Of a DNA stretch of 64,000 bases, positions 12,101 through 27,100 are shown piece after piece. Numbering within the stretch: the stretch's first letter is position 1; each line of letters begins with the position of its first letter. Both the position numbers and the translations under genes were made by a program. The notes under the pieces were generated by a model. The model was given only the letters and a program-made list of their open reading frames with translations, ran no database searches and was not told where the DNA came from. Origin of the DNA: Penelope pileata (Eukaryota; Chordata; Aves; Galliformes; Cracidae); assembly GCA_013396635.1 (NCBI GenBank), contig WBMW01004850.1, positions 186,001 through 250,000 of the forward strand. Reading direction: 5' to 3'.

Positions 12101-15100
12101 CTGCCCCATCCAGCATATCATCTGAATACTTACTCACTGTTATTATCTAACCAGAATCCTCCTGTCACATAAAACATCCCATTTGCTAAGTAGTCTGAAA
12201 CTTCAGCGATGTAAAGCTTGATAGGAAGCTTACTGCTTTTATCTTTACACCAACAGAAGTTAAAAACTTAGAGAGATTACTTTTTCAGCCATTATTAGTA
12301 TCTTAACTAGGTCATTTGAAAACACACGATGCTTCAGAGAGTCTTAAGTGTCATTCAGACATCGTTCTACTGTGAGTAACGCATGTGATACCACAAAAAG
12401 AACTTCAGAATTGTTGTAGGCTGCATTCTCAATAGCTTTACTAATTAAAACTAGGAAATATAAGTGTTCTTAAAAACATCTCCACTAACAGTGATTCAGC
12501 AGTGCTAATGAGCAGCCTCCATTCCGGTGTTCCACTGTTTTTACCACTGGCATGTTGTTTGAACCTTCTGATCCAAGTCTTTCCAGCTGCAATTTAAGTT
12601 TCTCAGTTTATTATTAGCTGGCATGGACACGTGCAGATTGTGCCTTTCCTTTTCTTGAAACTTGTAGGTAGATGTGATTATTCCATCCACCCAAACATTA
12701 TCAGGCTGTTAACTGTATACAAGTTACGTTAAGTGTTTACTGTAACAAGCAAACACTTCTTCTCCTAATTTTAGAGGAAAAGGACGTGATTTTTTTTCCC
12801 TTTGGTATATTTTATATATTTTTCATTAAAAGGCAAACATTTTATTGTTTTAAGAACTATTATGCTTAAGACTTGAGAACTATGCTTAATGCATGATGCT
12901 TATGCATCATGACTTGAAGCTGCTATGTCCCACAAGATGCAGAAAGGATGATGCACTGTGTCTAAAAAGACAAGATTTTATCATTATTGAGATATTCAAG
13001 TTGCTAGACTGAGCACTGATATTACTGAAGTATTCATCTACTATCAGGAAGTGGAAAAATATTTAAAAACTTCCCTAATGTAAAACCACCTCCATTAGCA
13101 TACATCAATCATTAATGCAGAGTTATCACCTCCTGTTACTAGAGGCAGAATCCAGGTAAGTGGAGAACCCAACCAGCTGTCTGTCTTCAGCTGTATATCA
13201 AATTTCTTTTAACCATCTCTCATTTCCCGGGTTTACCTCAAGTCTCCATTACCAGAAAGTCTCCTTAATTATTTTTTATCCTTAGGTTACTGATATATAC
13301 CCAATAGCTTAAGCCCTTTTTAGAGCGTTTTAGAGTTTTAACTTTTTTTGTCAGTATTGTTTTTATTTTTTAATCATTTCCACTGTAATAAGTACCAGTT
13401 TCCAAAGCAAAAGCAAGGAGTTTAATCTCATTTCAAGTAGAAGTGAGATAGCTTATTAAAGGACCAGAATTAACTAATTTACCCATAGCCTCGTTAACCC
13501 AGAATCACAAATAGGAGCCTGCATCTAGATGAGACTTTGACTGCCACGGTTGAGGTGTCCCAACAGAGTTACTCACCTAATAGTGCCTGCTGCACCATTA
13601 ACCTGGTTCTTTGTTTTTGTAACCTATACATTTTGCATCTCTAGGTAAAATTCACCATCCTCTAATAGCTTTCACTGTTTACCTTTATTCCAGGCTCCTG
13701 CAGTTTCGTACCAGTGACCTCTCTTAAAGAAATCTCCATTTCTCCCAACACCTGTTGCCCCTCTGAAATCTGCTTCCGGAGAGCGTTGTAATCCTCAATC
13801 AAGCCAAGAACGTGGCGCCCGTTTTTGTCTGCCCACATACGATGCCCAGGAACAAGACGAGGGGTACATGCTGTGCTGGAAGATGAGGTGCTCCTGCAGT
13901 CTAAATCATCTTTGGAGGCTGAGTGAGTACCTGGGACAGAAAAACAGTTTATATATTTATACTTACATATAGAACTACTGGACACTAGACTTCTTTCAAA
14001 CAGCAGTGTACTGATACCACATGCATTTCAGATACCTTTGGCTGTACCTGTTTTTGCTAGTGAAATGCAACATCCGTGCTTCTGCAGCTCACAAATGTTT
14101 CTGCTGGCAGCAGGGCATTTGCAAAGATTTTCTGTTCATCAGAATGGGAGAAGGGAGAACATATCAGTAGAAGTTAACACATATTAAAAACATCTTTCTA
14201 GCTTGACTTCTGTTCCTCTTTTTTGCTGATGCTGCACTTGGACTCAAGAAGCAGGGAAACACGGTGAGCTTTCTAGTACCCAGACCACACAACTCCCAGC
14301 CTTCACCTACATTCATTTTTTTTTTTAGCATCTACCCAAAGTTGAAGATACCTCCCAAAATTGAGTCACAGTGAGAAAATCTGTAATATGACCTGATGAA
14401 GATATTTTAATCAACTCCATGACAAGGATGGCACTCTCCAAAGCTATACCACACACAAGGTCAGATCCATATATCCCCTCTGGGGGCATACTGGGGCTAT
14501 ATTGGGGGTACAGGTTCCCCAGTGACAGGTGTTCCACACCCACTGGATCATGACTGGCCCTAAGAGCCATCCCCTTATGGAGCACAGGACTGCAATTCAG
14601 TGTTCACACAGTAAGCACACAGAGTATGGTAGCCATCCACACAGGTTATGTTTGGCTGATAGCTTTCTTACTTAAGAAAGCTTACTTATTTACTTTCTTA
14701 CATAAGCTGCTACTATGCAGAGTACTTCCACATCCCCTGTACATCCATATTGGGGCCATAACCCAACCCTTAGCATAAAGACTACATTTTCCCTGATTTA
14801 CTGAAACAGTATCACTTAACAGTGATTGAAATAAAGGTAAAATATTCCTCAAGAGCATAAAAGGGACAACTGATTTATACAAAGACCATTTAGTGAACTT
14901 ATTGATCCTTCCTGAGTCACCCACAGCAAATGCTATAGAGCTGTGCATTTAAAAAAGAATCCCCAGGTAAGCAAAATTCCTGGCACTTGAACACAGGCAT
15001 CCTTCCATCCCAGACATTTTCTGCAAATGATTTTCTTGAACAAAAACAAGTGACAGTTGGAGGCTATAAGATGGTACACTGTGCATTTCATCAGCCCATG

Positions 15101-18100
15101 CACTAACAGCTCTAACAGGAAAGGGATTTTAAAGGCTGATGGGCAGCTCCCAAACTGTACAGTTGGTGCTGAATAAAGTTAAAGTTAAATAAAGTTAATC
15201 TTTAAAGAAAAAGGAACAGGTTCTCCCATGTAACAAAAGCATGTGTGGCCCAATACCATTCACTCCTGCGTAATGCTGAGATTCTTGTTTGAAAAGATAA
15301 TTGATATTCACAGCTGACACTGATCCCATTTCCTCCTCCTTTTCTTTGGAAAGCTGCTCCTCTAATTTTTCATGCAAAGTCTTGTTGGTCTCTATGCTTC
15401 TTTCAAGCTGTACTCGCAAACTCTGTATTTCAGTCAGCAGTTCATGCAAGTCAACTGGATTATTCTGATCTTTTTGAAATTCTTCTGATGCATCACATTT
15501 GGGATCTGAAATGATTTCAAGAGACACTTAACATCTTTAATAATTAGAATAATATTAGCCATTATCAGAACGCTGAGCAAGTAAATTACAGCCAGATTTA
15601 TTCTCAATATTAAGAATTAGCTACAAACAGCACTGAGATAATGGTTTGACAAAGCATGTCTTAATTGCTTCTACCCTCAAAAGATTTAAAGAGCTGAAAA
15701 TTATTTTTTACTTTGTCCATAAAAGCTAATAAGTCTCATACCAAAAGAAAAAATATAATAGTAAGAAAATGAAGAGGATTTACAAAATTTGAAGTGCATT
15801 AATGCACAGTCTAGGGGAAAAAAAGAGTAATGGGTAATCTTGGAGCGGGGAGGAGGGATAGAGGACAATTGCAAGTTTAATTCTACACATGGCAGAGAAA
15901 AAGAAAACAGTGATCACCTGGCAACCACAGCAACAAATCTGAACCTCAAAAAGCAAGGGCTGCATTCATCTTTCTTAGAAGGGGGTCAGTACACAAACAA
16001 TTCCATGTATTCTCTCATGCTGAAATCAAACTGTTCTCCAGATAGTGGAAAGGATTCAAGTGCATGAGGTGGGTGCTGCAGCTCTCTAATTACATTACCA
16101 GTTCTTCAAGGAAATTTACTTCTATTCCTGAGCCAACACTGGCTGAAAGCCCTACACCAACAGGGCTGTTCTGCAGTTAGGCATGAAATACAGTGACAGC
16201 AGGGCATATTACTTAATGTAGGAAGGAGAGAAAAATCAACTTTTACAAGAACTTCTAACAGGAAATTTGCTGGATCCTGTATGCTGTACTGACCAGCATT
16301 GCACTTCTTTTTCACCCAACCATGCTACCCGCTCTTTAGTGCTTAAGCTCCTTAAAGGGGTAGGAAGAGTAGGAAGAACTCATTTACGTCTCATTCCTTC
16401 CCTTCACATTTAGTGACAGAAAGATGGACAGGAAATGATCAAATGTCTTCTTCAGAAGGCAGTTCCAGCACTTCTCTCAAGCCCTCGGGAGAAGACAGTA
16501 CCCTCATATTCAGGCAAGAGAAAGCACGAGCTACCTGAGTAATCACTGCCCATGGGGATGGAGGAGCACATCTTTAGATGACAAATAAATGCTCAATATC
16601 CTCACCAAGCTTATTCAGCCTGAGCCACTGTACTTTCAATGTCTGAGCTTAGCTTAGTGGAAAAGGTAAAGGAAACTTGGGTGTGCCGGGTCAGAACACA
16701 ATCACACCTCACAGCTACACTCCCAAGACAAAAGCAGCATTTTATCATCAGGTTGTTGCTTCTGCTTTTGCACAGCAGATCCAAGCAGAAACAAAGCAAT
16801 AGTGACTCGGTGCTACTGTCCTTTGACGACAAGATCACATTCAGGGAGAGAAGGGTTGCAAGAACCAAGGGTACAGAAATAGCTGTGCATTTATACCTGT
16901 CCTCTTCCTTCTTGCTTCCTCCAGCTTTTCATAAACCTTGATCTCAGTTCGGAGAGACTGCAGTAACTTCTCATTCTCAGAGAGCTGATGTTGCTTTACA
17001 TTCATTTCTGTTTGCAACCTGTTAAGTTCCAATAAACTGCTAAGTTAGTAGTTGAATTCTTATCCTTTATTTCAAAATCTAGAATCCACTCCTCCTTTCT
17101 CCACAATTCTTCCGTTGCCTTTTGAATATATCTATGAACCTCATTAATGTTAATAGCTTTGGCTAAACACATGCACGCCACATTGACAATTTTCTTCTCT
17201 AAATGAATGTCTAAATCTGGACAGAATCAATACCTGTTTAATTCATTACGACTGCTGTAAATTTCACATGTCAGATATCTGGTTTCATCCTCCTTTTTGC
17301 CAATTTGTTTTTGCAACCTTTCATTTTCTTTCTTGATGCATTCATAATCCTCGTGAAGATGTTCAATGATTGCATTCTTTTTAGAAAGAGATTCTCTTAG
17401 CTTTTCATTTTCCTTTTGTTTATCTGAAACAAGAAACAAGCTATTTGTAATGCCTAAAACACACTAAAGCTCTGTTTTTCAACAAAATCAGCTTTTCTAG
17501 AGTGTCAGAAAATAACAGCTGCTCTTGTGAGCTTTAGGACTTCCGTATTTCAAGTTCCTAATGATTTTTGCTAGATACATTTTCTGTAACAGGGCAACAT
17601 TTAACCCCCAGGATTCACAAAAGGCTCCATGAGAGAGTTCAACAGAAATCTGTGTATAGCCTCATATGCCAGATGCCCCCACCACCTCCTGGAACTGGTC
17701 AGAAGGAAAGCATTCAAAAACTAGCAGCAGCAATTTCCCGAAGAAGGTACATGGACTTTGCCAATCCTCACAAAATGATAAATTTGACTCCTTGTTAGGA
17801 AGAAAGAACTCAGCAGGCTTGCTCCAAGGAGTTGCATCCATGCTCCTCTTTGTCCCACAGAAACCCCTTCATCCTCTCCTTCCCAGCCCTATCCATCTGC
17901 CAGCTACATCACAGCAGTCCTCCTCTCCTTGGTACAACAGTCCCCCAGACCAAAGAACTGTTGGTAGGGGCAACTGAGCACGTTGAGACTGCTGCAGCCA
18001 GAGAGATTTACAGGGGCCCTAAGTGACTTAGCAATAGAAAAGGAAGAGGCAAGTCTGGCAAGGAAACACAAGGCAGAGTCATCCCACCTCCCAACAGTTA

Positions 18101-21100
18101 GAAAATCATTTCCTTATTTTCAGTAGTCTCGTTCAGCCTGGAGAAGAGAAGGCTGCAGGGAGACCTCACTGCAGCCTTCCAGTATGTAAACAGAGATTAT
18201 AAACAGGAAGGAAATCACCATTTTACAAGGGTAGACAATGGTAGGACAAAGGGAAATGGTTTTAAACTGGAGGAGGGAAGATTTAGATTAGATGTCGGGG
18301 GAAGTTCTTCACTGAGAGGATGGTGAGGTGCTGGCACAGGCTGCCCAGAGAGGCTGTGGATGCTCGATCCCTAGAGGTGCTCAAGGCCAGGTTGGATGGG
18401 GCCCTGGGCAACCTGATCTAGTACCAGATCTGGAGGTTGGTGGCCCTGCCTGTGGCGGGGGGCTGGAACTTGGTGATCCTTGAGGTTCATTCCAACCCAT
18501 GTCATTCTATGATTCTATGTTGAAAGTGTACAAAAATGGTAATCCCCATGTGCTGCTGAAAATGTGCATCCTTAGCATTTCACTATCAAAGAGCAAAGCT
18601 AAGAATGGACCCAAGATCAAAACAAGCAGGAGGTATCTAAGGAGCTTTTCTTCTCTATTGCCTCCAGGACCAAAGGAGAAATAAGAAGCTCACAAACTCC
18701 AGAGACACTGACATTATTTTAAAACTCAAGGGCAACAATGCACTATTCATCACGGTTCTTAGAGAAGAAACACTGGTATTATCAGATCACACTGTCAGAT
18801 GCGGAAACAAACAAAAGCAGTAATGTATTAACAAATAGTAGATTTTAAACACAATGATAAGCTGTAAGAAGCACCAAAACAGAGGGATTCAGAACACAGG
18901 AATGGGGAAAAAGGGATTACAAGCATGGTAATAAAAGGCACAGAAGAAAAAGGGAGAAAAAAAACTTATAAAAAGAAAGGAATATAAGAAGAATAGAGAA
19001 ATGAAAGCACACATCAACTGGAAAATGCTATGAATAAACAGGAAGAGGGAACATTGCTGCTGCTCTTCTATCATTGTTAACCCCAGGGTGAATGCTTATG
19101 GCTGAGCACGGAATTTCAGGAGTGGGAAGATGGTGAAGTCAATTTAATGGACTGTAAATACTCCCTTGTTTTCTGATTTGGAACGAGTTGCAGTCTACTT
19201 CTGTAAAGCACAGTTTTACATTTTACCTCTGGATCCTTTCGCTAACATCGCATTCAGAACTTGATTTTGCTTTCTCAGGAAATGTACTTCAGAAGTCAGA
19301 GAATTATGCTGCTCTGAGCCATGGATAAAAATGTTTGCAGAACCTATAAATATGTACATAAAAGATGATTTATGAGTCATCTCTAGGTCATTAAAGATTA
19401 AACTTTCCAGACAAGAACAATTTAAAAAATTGCAGAAAAACATGTTATGAAAGGTATTTATCCCCTACGTTTTTTGAAGGTTATCCTTATAGACTGAAAG
19501 GCAGCTTAGGTTAATGCCAAGTAACCTAAAGCTCTGCATCACAAGTACCTCTCATTGCTGAGCAACCATTACCAAAATTGCAAAATTATCCCTGCTAGTC
19601 TTTAACTATCAGCCAAGAATGCCGCAGGACAAAACACACGAGTACTTTGTGACATTGCTATTCTTTTAAAATAATGCAAACTGTACCAGAGTTTACCTAT
19701 ATCTCTGTATTGCTCTGTTCATACTCTGTTGTATTCAATGAAACCACTCCAGAGGACAGCTAGGTTTTACAAATTAATTAACAGCAGTTAAGGCAGGAAG
19801 TAACAAACCTGTTAATACATATGATACTATGCCAGCGCCTGGTATCTTTGCCCCTGATTACAAACTGAGAACCCGCTGATGACTGCAGGGATGAAGACTC
19901 ATACCTCTTAATTTCAGATATTTAAAATTCATATAACTGAGCCAGTCTTGATCAACCATCAGTGGTCACGGGGGGGAACAGGCACTTCCAGGGAGGGGCC
20001 CACCTGGCACACCCCCTGCACACGTCTCCGGGAGAAGATGCACTGTCATAGAATCATAGAATCACAGAAACACTAGGTTGGAAAGGACCTACAAGATCAT
20101 CTAGTCCAACCGTCCTCCTATCACCATCCCTACCCACTAAGCTACTAAATCATATCCCTTAGCACCTCATCCAGATGCTTCTTGAACAGCGCCAGGGACG
20201 GTGACTCCACCACCTCCCTAGGCAGGCCATTCCAGTGCCTGACCACTCTTTCAGAAAAAAAGTTTTTCCTTATATCCAGTCTAAGTTTACCCTGGCGCAA
20301 CTTGTGGCCATTCCCTCTCGTCCTGTCATTAGTTATCTGGGAGCAGAGGCTGACCCCCTCCTCACCACAGCCTCCCTTCAGGAAGTTGTAGAGTGCNAAG
20401 TGCAGGACCCGACACTTGGCCTTATTGAACCTCATCCCATTGACCTGAGCCCAGCTATCCAGCCTGTCCAGATCCCTCTGAAGGGCCTCCCTAAAGGGAG
20501 CAACTTCTCTACAGTGCCTCCAGGAGGAGCTCTGGGTGACCAACACGGATTTCATCTCTGACTGTTAGCACCTCAAGGCTGGTGACTTTTACTGTGAAGA
20601 TCTCATTGTACCACTTGTATGAATGTAAGTGTTAAATCGTGTATCTGATCAGTCCAATTCCAGCCTAGGAAATCCTCATAATGGACAGTGTTGACACTGT
20701 TCACCCCACACTGATGGGTACAGTACATCCAGAAAATTGCCATACTCAACTCTCAAGGCAGTCGCCTCGGAAATGCAAGTTAAGTAATTGTTATTGCCCT
20801 TTATAACCTGTCTGTAGTCAGTAAAACACTTCAGTACCCACTGGAGTTAAGAGTACCATTGAAAGTATTTTTCAGTTGATTGGTTATCCCAGCATCTACT
20901 GTGCTTTAGTGCTTGAGATAACTGCATGAGTGACAACTATTTGGTTAATAGAGAAATAACCAGCTGGCAAAAAAATTAGCTGAATGTATGAGGAGGATGC
21001 CTTTCAGCTCTGGCAATTCAATTCAATTTGATGTGCTGCACTTCCTCTGAATAATCTCATTTTATTGTAATCCCAATTGAAGCTTCTACCAACTACCTAG

Positions 21101-24100
21101 CTGGGATGTAGTGTGCCATGACATGCACCTCTTGTCATTACTGAAAGACTCAAAGGCTCTGGAAGCTTGGCAGTAATGGCATTTTACTATCTGTATGTTA
21201 AAGAGTTGAGGCAGCTATGTGAACTCAAAAGGCTTTTTCCTTTCAGATTTTAACAAAGCAATTCAACTTGAAGTGGCAAGGCTTGATGGTCTCATCTTGA
21301 TTCTAATTTAATTTATTGCCCATCACCATGCTTTATCCTATTTGAAAAGTTATGCTATCACAATCCTACTGAAAGGCTTTAGAATATAACTATTAGTTAT
21401 CTTACATAATAAGGGATAATGCAGAGCCAGTGGTAATAAGGCCACAATCCTGCAATTTGACCCACTACTGAGACTACTGCTTCTGTGCAGAGCCCTGCTG
21501 ACATCAATTACACTCTCCATAGATGCAAAGGTCCATCCAGCCACAGTGCAGAGAAGCATCAGGGCCTACAACTGAGGCACACTTGAGTTTGCATTCTGTT
21601 ATGTGCTGAGCACCACGTGTGAGCACGAAGGAAGTGTCCCTTGAAGGTTTCAAAGGAAACACTGACTGAAAGAGAGGCACTACAGAAAATTACAGCAAAG
21701 AGGAAGGAAAGGAAAGCCAAATACAGGCAAACTGCAGCTGAAGTCTGAGGATATACGTTAGTTACTTATGGGTTAAAAAAAGCAAACAAAAACCCCTTTT
21801 AATGTTAACTGCTGTTATTAACATTTGAAACATAGGAAACTCAAAATTAAACCTTTGATTTTATTTTGATGCCTAACATTTGAAATGATTGAAGCAATTA
21901 TTTCAGTTCTACTTGCAGTGCAAATCTCAGCTCTGTAGTAATGATGTAGTCATTACCAGTACCTGGTATCATTTATACAATACTAGAAGCCCAGAGGCAT
22001 TCAAATACTTTGAAAATCTATTTATTAAAAATAGCATGGCAAAAATAGTGGGCAGGTGTGTGTATATACATACAAATCTATCAGACAGACAAGAAGAATG
22101 ATACTTATTAAATTTCTTTGAACAAACAACTCAATACCAAATGAATTTAACAGGCTCTCATCAGCAATTAAGTATGTTACATCTTGGATTTTATTTTTAA
22201 AGGAAAGCAGACTAAGGATAGTAAGTTAAAAGTAAAAAGCTGTGAATTATTATGCCCCAAAGCTAAAATCTCCTTCAGCTCCACTTAGGAACTTTACACT
22301 GAAAGTAAAAAAAAGAAAACAACAAAACAAAAGCAACCCATCTATTAGGAAAATAAGCAGCATCATTACTGGAAGAGGAGATGCACGTATCTGATAACAT
22401 GAAAGAGATCTTCAAAACTGAGAGAATCAGGAAGAGCTGAAAGAACACAGCAACAAAAAGGAGCTGTTGTAACACAGTTACTTATTTCATCCTTTTTGAA
22501 ATTCTTCCTCCACGCATTGGTAGATGCACTAAGGCAACAAGAAGGCAGACAAAAAGCATAAGACAGTTTATAAAGAAAATATACTTTCAGTGCATTAATG
22601 GATGCCCTTGCCAGGATCTTTATGAAGCTGTAAAAGAGCTGGAAGTGTTTCAGTGTGGTTATTTCAAGAGAACAGTATGCCTTTCCAGCAGTGTAAATAC
22701 ATCATGAATGAAATGGATGCTTTTTTATACACCTTTCCATCAGTGTAAATTATTCCTGAAAGCAAACTGCCATTTGTAGGCAGTATCCATTTAAACAACA
22801 ACAGAAATGGATCACGGGGATGATGTAAAACATAATGAATCTAATGTCAATATTAGTGAAATTGAGTAAGAGGAAAGCATATATGTATTTATTACCTTCT
22901 TCCACTCTGAGTAACATTGCATATTAATCATTTGTCCAATAGGGGAAAACATGGCAAGGAGAACAAGAAAAGAGCAAAGTGTGGGAAAGTATGCCTGATC
23001 CTGTGCGCTTGAAAGGTGCTGCAAACTGTCCCTAGGGAGAGCCTGGCCACCTTTCTCATGAAAAGTTCTAAATGCACCACTGAGCTCAGCTTTCAAAGAT
23101 GCTGAACACCAACAGAGCAGTGACTCTGAATTTGCATGCTTATTTTTAGTATTTTTCATCCACTGCTTTATATTAAGAGTTTGGAATGAAAACCAACTCT
23201 GTTAAAATTTCCATCAGTTTGTCAGGTATTTCTCATTAAAAAGTCACAATGTCATTGTGTGTAGAACACATTTATCACACCAATCAATCGAAATGACAAG
23301 CTGACCACCATGGCCTAGGCTCTGTGCTCTAGTGCAGCAATTTGTCCTTGTAGGTAAACAAAACCTGGCTTTAAAGTAGCCAGAGAGCTGCACAGAAGGC
23401 ATCTCCAGCAGCGCTGACCACATTGTACCGTCCACCCTGAGCATACAGGGAGTAGAGGTAGGAAAGCCAATTCCACAACATTCCTCCTTTGTATCAATAG
23501 CAGCAATGTAATTTAGAGCAAATAGCCTCCTCTATTCAACTGGGCTCGGGCCCAACTGAAATTATGTTGGTAAAATTGCCTTCCTCACCTGCAACTGCCC
23601 CTGGCTGGACACAGCAGAGAATTAAGAGGGTGACATCCTAACATCCAAGACCATTGTAACAATAATGATGTCCTAAAGGCAAAAGGAAGCAGGCTGTTCC
23701 CTGATAAGAGAACTAGAAGGTCGTTCAATTTTCTGGGTGAAATTCAACCACGGTAACATCAAATGGCATAAAACTACCTGGTAGCACTTCAGTCCTGTTC
23801 TCCTAGCAATATGGGCAACTGCAGGTTTGCAGCTCTGTGGTGTGTCTGTACCCCACAGAAGATTTGTGCATCTGTACTGGATTCACTTCAAGCAATGGAG
23901 TTCAAGAAGAGGCACAGCACGTCTGCATTTGTGCTGCCCCACAGACAGCGTGGAAAAGCTGTGCCAGCTGATGGAGCTCAGGACACAGCAGCATTCAGAG
24001 AAAGGCACATCATTTTCCAGCTGTGAAGGGGTGTGTTTTACTCAAAAAGCACACAAAATATTTCCAATAGCATTTGCTCCTTCAGGCTTCAAGCAGGAAA

Positions 24101-27100
24101 GGTGGATTTAATTTATCAGCAAATCAGTTCTTACCTTGATCTAGCTCCTTGTCTGTCACTTGTCTCTCAAGCTGCTTCCTCAGTCTCTCATTGTTTTTAA
24201 TGGAGTGTTCCAAACGCTGTCTCAGGATTCGAATTTCTTGTAGATGCTCCATTAATAACTCTGAATGAAGCAAGAGACCACTTCTTATTTAAAGTAAATG
24301 ATCGTATTCCTCTGCACTGAGCACTCCTGTCAAACCTAATGTGTGTTAATACTAAAAAACAACAGAGGACTATTCAAAATATTAGACACATCCAGCACCA
24401 CAACCATTTTTATTTCCACACAGTGCCCAAACCACACATTTAGTGAAAACTCCTCTACATCTTAACAATGGTCCAATTTTAAGGCTTTTTAAACATCCTC
24501 TTCCTTCGAAACTGCGGCAGATCAAAATCTTGTCTAGTTAAAACATTCCTTAGATTTGGAAACGAACCCAAAGTGCTGCAATACAGCTTCACATTCAGAC
24601 TCAACACACCAACAGCAACATTTTTCCTTCTAACAAAAGGAAGCTTACCAGAGTATCTCAGATATAAATTTGACTATGGCTTACACAACGCATACCTTAA
24701 TAAATAAATCTGTTCTATCAAGTTACATTACCGTACCTGTTCCTTCTTGCTTTGCCATTCTACAATTTTTCTTCCATTGGCTGTAAGTTTCAGCCTTACT
24801 CAGGAATTTGTCTGTTCCAACTGCCACTACCTTATTTGCCAGTTTATCCATGTCATACACTCCTGGTTTACTCTGCAATATTTTTCTCCTGAACTGTACG
24901 TGCTATCTCAGCTATTAACTTTTCATCACTGCCTGTAACAAACTACTGCAAGCATCACTTGCGCTTAGTGAAACTATCCAGGTCAAACATGACACCGCTT
25001 ATTAATTATGCAGCACTTAGAATTCTCGAGGAAACACAACAGTGGCTTTTATAAAATTAGAAAATCTTTCTTTTTCAGTGCAATAATCTCTTGACAATTG
25101 TCTATTTTCTCTCCTAACTTGCCTGTTTAAAGACCGTCTGGAGTACCGTAAAAGATGATAGTCTAAAACAACAAAGACCAAATATCATAGTTAATTTTAT
25201 TTCAAACAGGAGGTAGTTCAAATCGTTGCCATCTCTGTATGCCTTATTACTGAAATTGCCATGATTATGCAAGACACTGGAAAGCTGAAGCAGACAAACA
25301 TTCTTCATTATTTCTTAATTAGTTCCCTCGTGTCTTATTTATCGCATTTTCCCAATATCTAGCGAATCTTCATTGGGAAAAAAATTACCTGGGGGAAATT
25401 TGTTTGGCAGAAGTGCCATTGTGCCATGCTGTCCTTCTCCTAGGTCGTGTCTGTGCTCTGGTGATCCAAGAGATGACTTTTCTGACAGATCAAAGTCAGA
25501 AAAGCTATGGAGAGCAGATGGCACAGGTGATTCATCCTTGAGCTGCTCGTACATTGTGGTGTTCTTCTCATTATCCCTTTGGAGACAAACAAAATGTTTT
25601 AAAATAGAAAAAATTATTCTATTATTTTGGAAGTGTGAAAAGAGATCGTGGTGCCATGTTCACAGGACACAGGTAAAGCAAGTGGCTTCATGTGACCAAA
25701 CATGACAAAGCACCACATGTCTGGAATTCAAACCTCACTGAAGTCAACAAGAATCATCAGGGTTCATGTTGCAGTGCTACGTGGTCACCTTCATGCTAAG
25801 GGGACCTCAAACTGCCTTGAACAGGAGGCTGAGGATTTCTGTAGCACAGAAGAATCCCAGGTTGGCACAAACCCAACATAAGCAGCTAACACCTGCTCTC
25901 TTCACCTTCACCCTTAGCTGCTTTCTTCAGCGTAACGGTATTTTGAGAACAAAGTTCAACAGCACTGTACTCTGGTGATCCTGAGCCAGCCCCAAGGGCA
26001 CACAAACAGAACAGCAACCCTTTCTAGCAGCTGCAATTAGGATAATATGTAAATATACACATTGGGGTATTACAGCACAACGGTGAACGTTTTATGTTTG
26101 TTCACATGAAAGGAAAAATCCTGGGAGCATGATGCTTTGCCTCAGTACCTCAGCCATTTGCTGAGAAGTAGGGAAAAAGCCTATATTTGTTTCCTGTGAA
26201 TATTTTATTAACAAAAAGGATATTAATGAAACAGACAAAATTAAACAAGCTCTCCCCAAAAATAAGACAGTTAAGTTGGGCTACAAAACATGGAGCATCC
26301 TTACCAACTTGTCAAACAACAATAAATTTAAATAACATTGAGTGACACTCTTACCTTTGAGCTAACTCATAAAGTATTGTAACTTCTGCACCCAGAGACT
26401 CCCCTGTGAAGCAGAAATATCTGATTAAAAACAGATATTGAGAATAATCCTTGCTTCCCCTCCATCTTAAAACTCTTTAAATGCAGAAGGGTAAATTAAT
26501 GAGAACTTAGAGAAGCCAACAGATACTCAATACACTGTGTATTCATGTCAAATACTGTACACGAGAAAGACTATTTATAACACAGCAACAAGCAACTTTC
26601 TCTGGAGCTCAAAAAAATGACTGAGGAAGGACTATGCACCATATGTGTCAGATTTTACAGCCTCAGTGTTTTAGTTAGCATACAGAGGTAAAATATTGTG
26701 CTATATGGCAAAAGGATCGGGGGTGCATGTCACTACTGCTTCAATAAAAATGACACGAAACCAATTCCAACTCACTTGGATTTTGTCCACCTGGAGCCAG
26801 GCTAACAAGCTGTGCTTAATAAACAGGCATGCACAGGACTCTGCAATACTCCAGTGGCATGGTGGGAGTGTGAGCACAACTCGGTGCTAGAGACCTGGAC
26901 TCAGACACTGATTTGAATTAGGAAATAGGAGTTGTGTAGTGTCACCTTGGCTCAGCATACTGTAAAATTTTTGCGGAATTAAGCAAAAGCGGCAGGCGAG
27001 AGTTGCACAGCTGAAATTTCAGGGGAATGAACTGAAGGTCAGGATGGAAATGCAGAGACAGACGGTTGTTTATGCATCTTCTTTACAGTCAATTCTTAGT

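Larger units (their letters stand above)
19344..24134 (-). other. CDK5RAP2 intron (about 4.8 kb)
   Basis: Apart from the CR1 copy near 20.0-20.5 kb, this is AT-rich intron DNA. It has no recognised exon, and the flanking exons join in phase without one. Confidence 0.7.

Noticed and set aside
20145..20555. 136-codon minus-strand open frame as a host gene
   Set aside because: It is CR1 ORF2 sequence (reverse transcriptase piece plus C-terminal tail) read through the single N.
26880..27010. MIR-like SINE (CTAGAGACCTGGACTCAGAC)
   Set aside because: It resembles the MIR core only loosely over a short stretch. I could not confirm box A/B or a tail.
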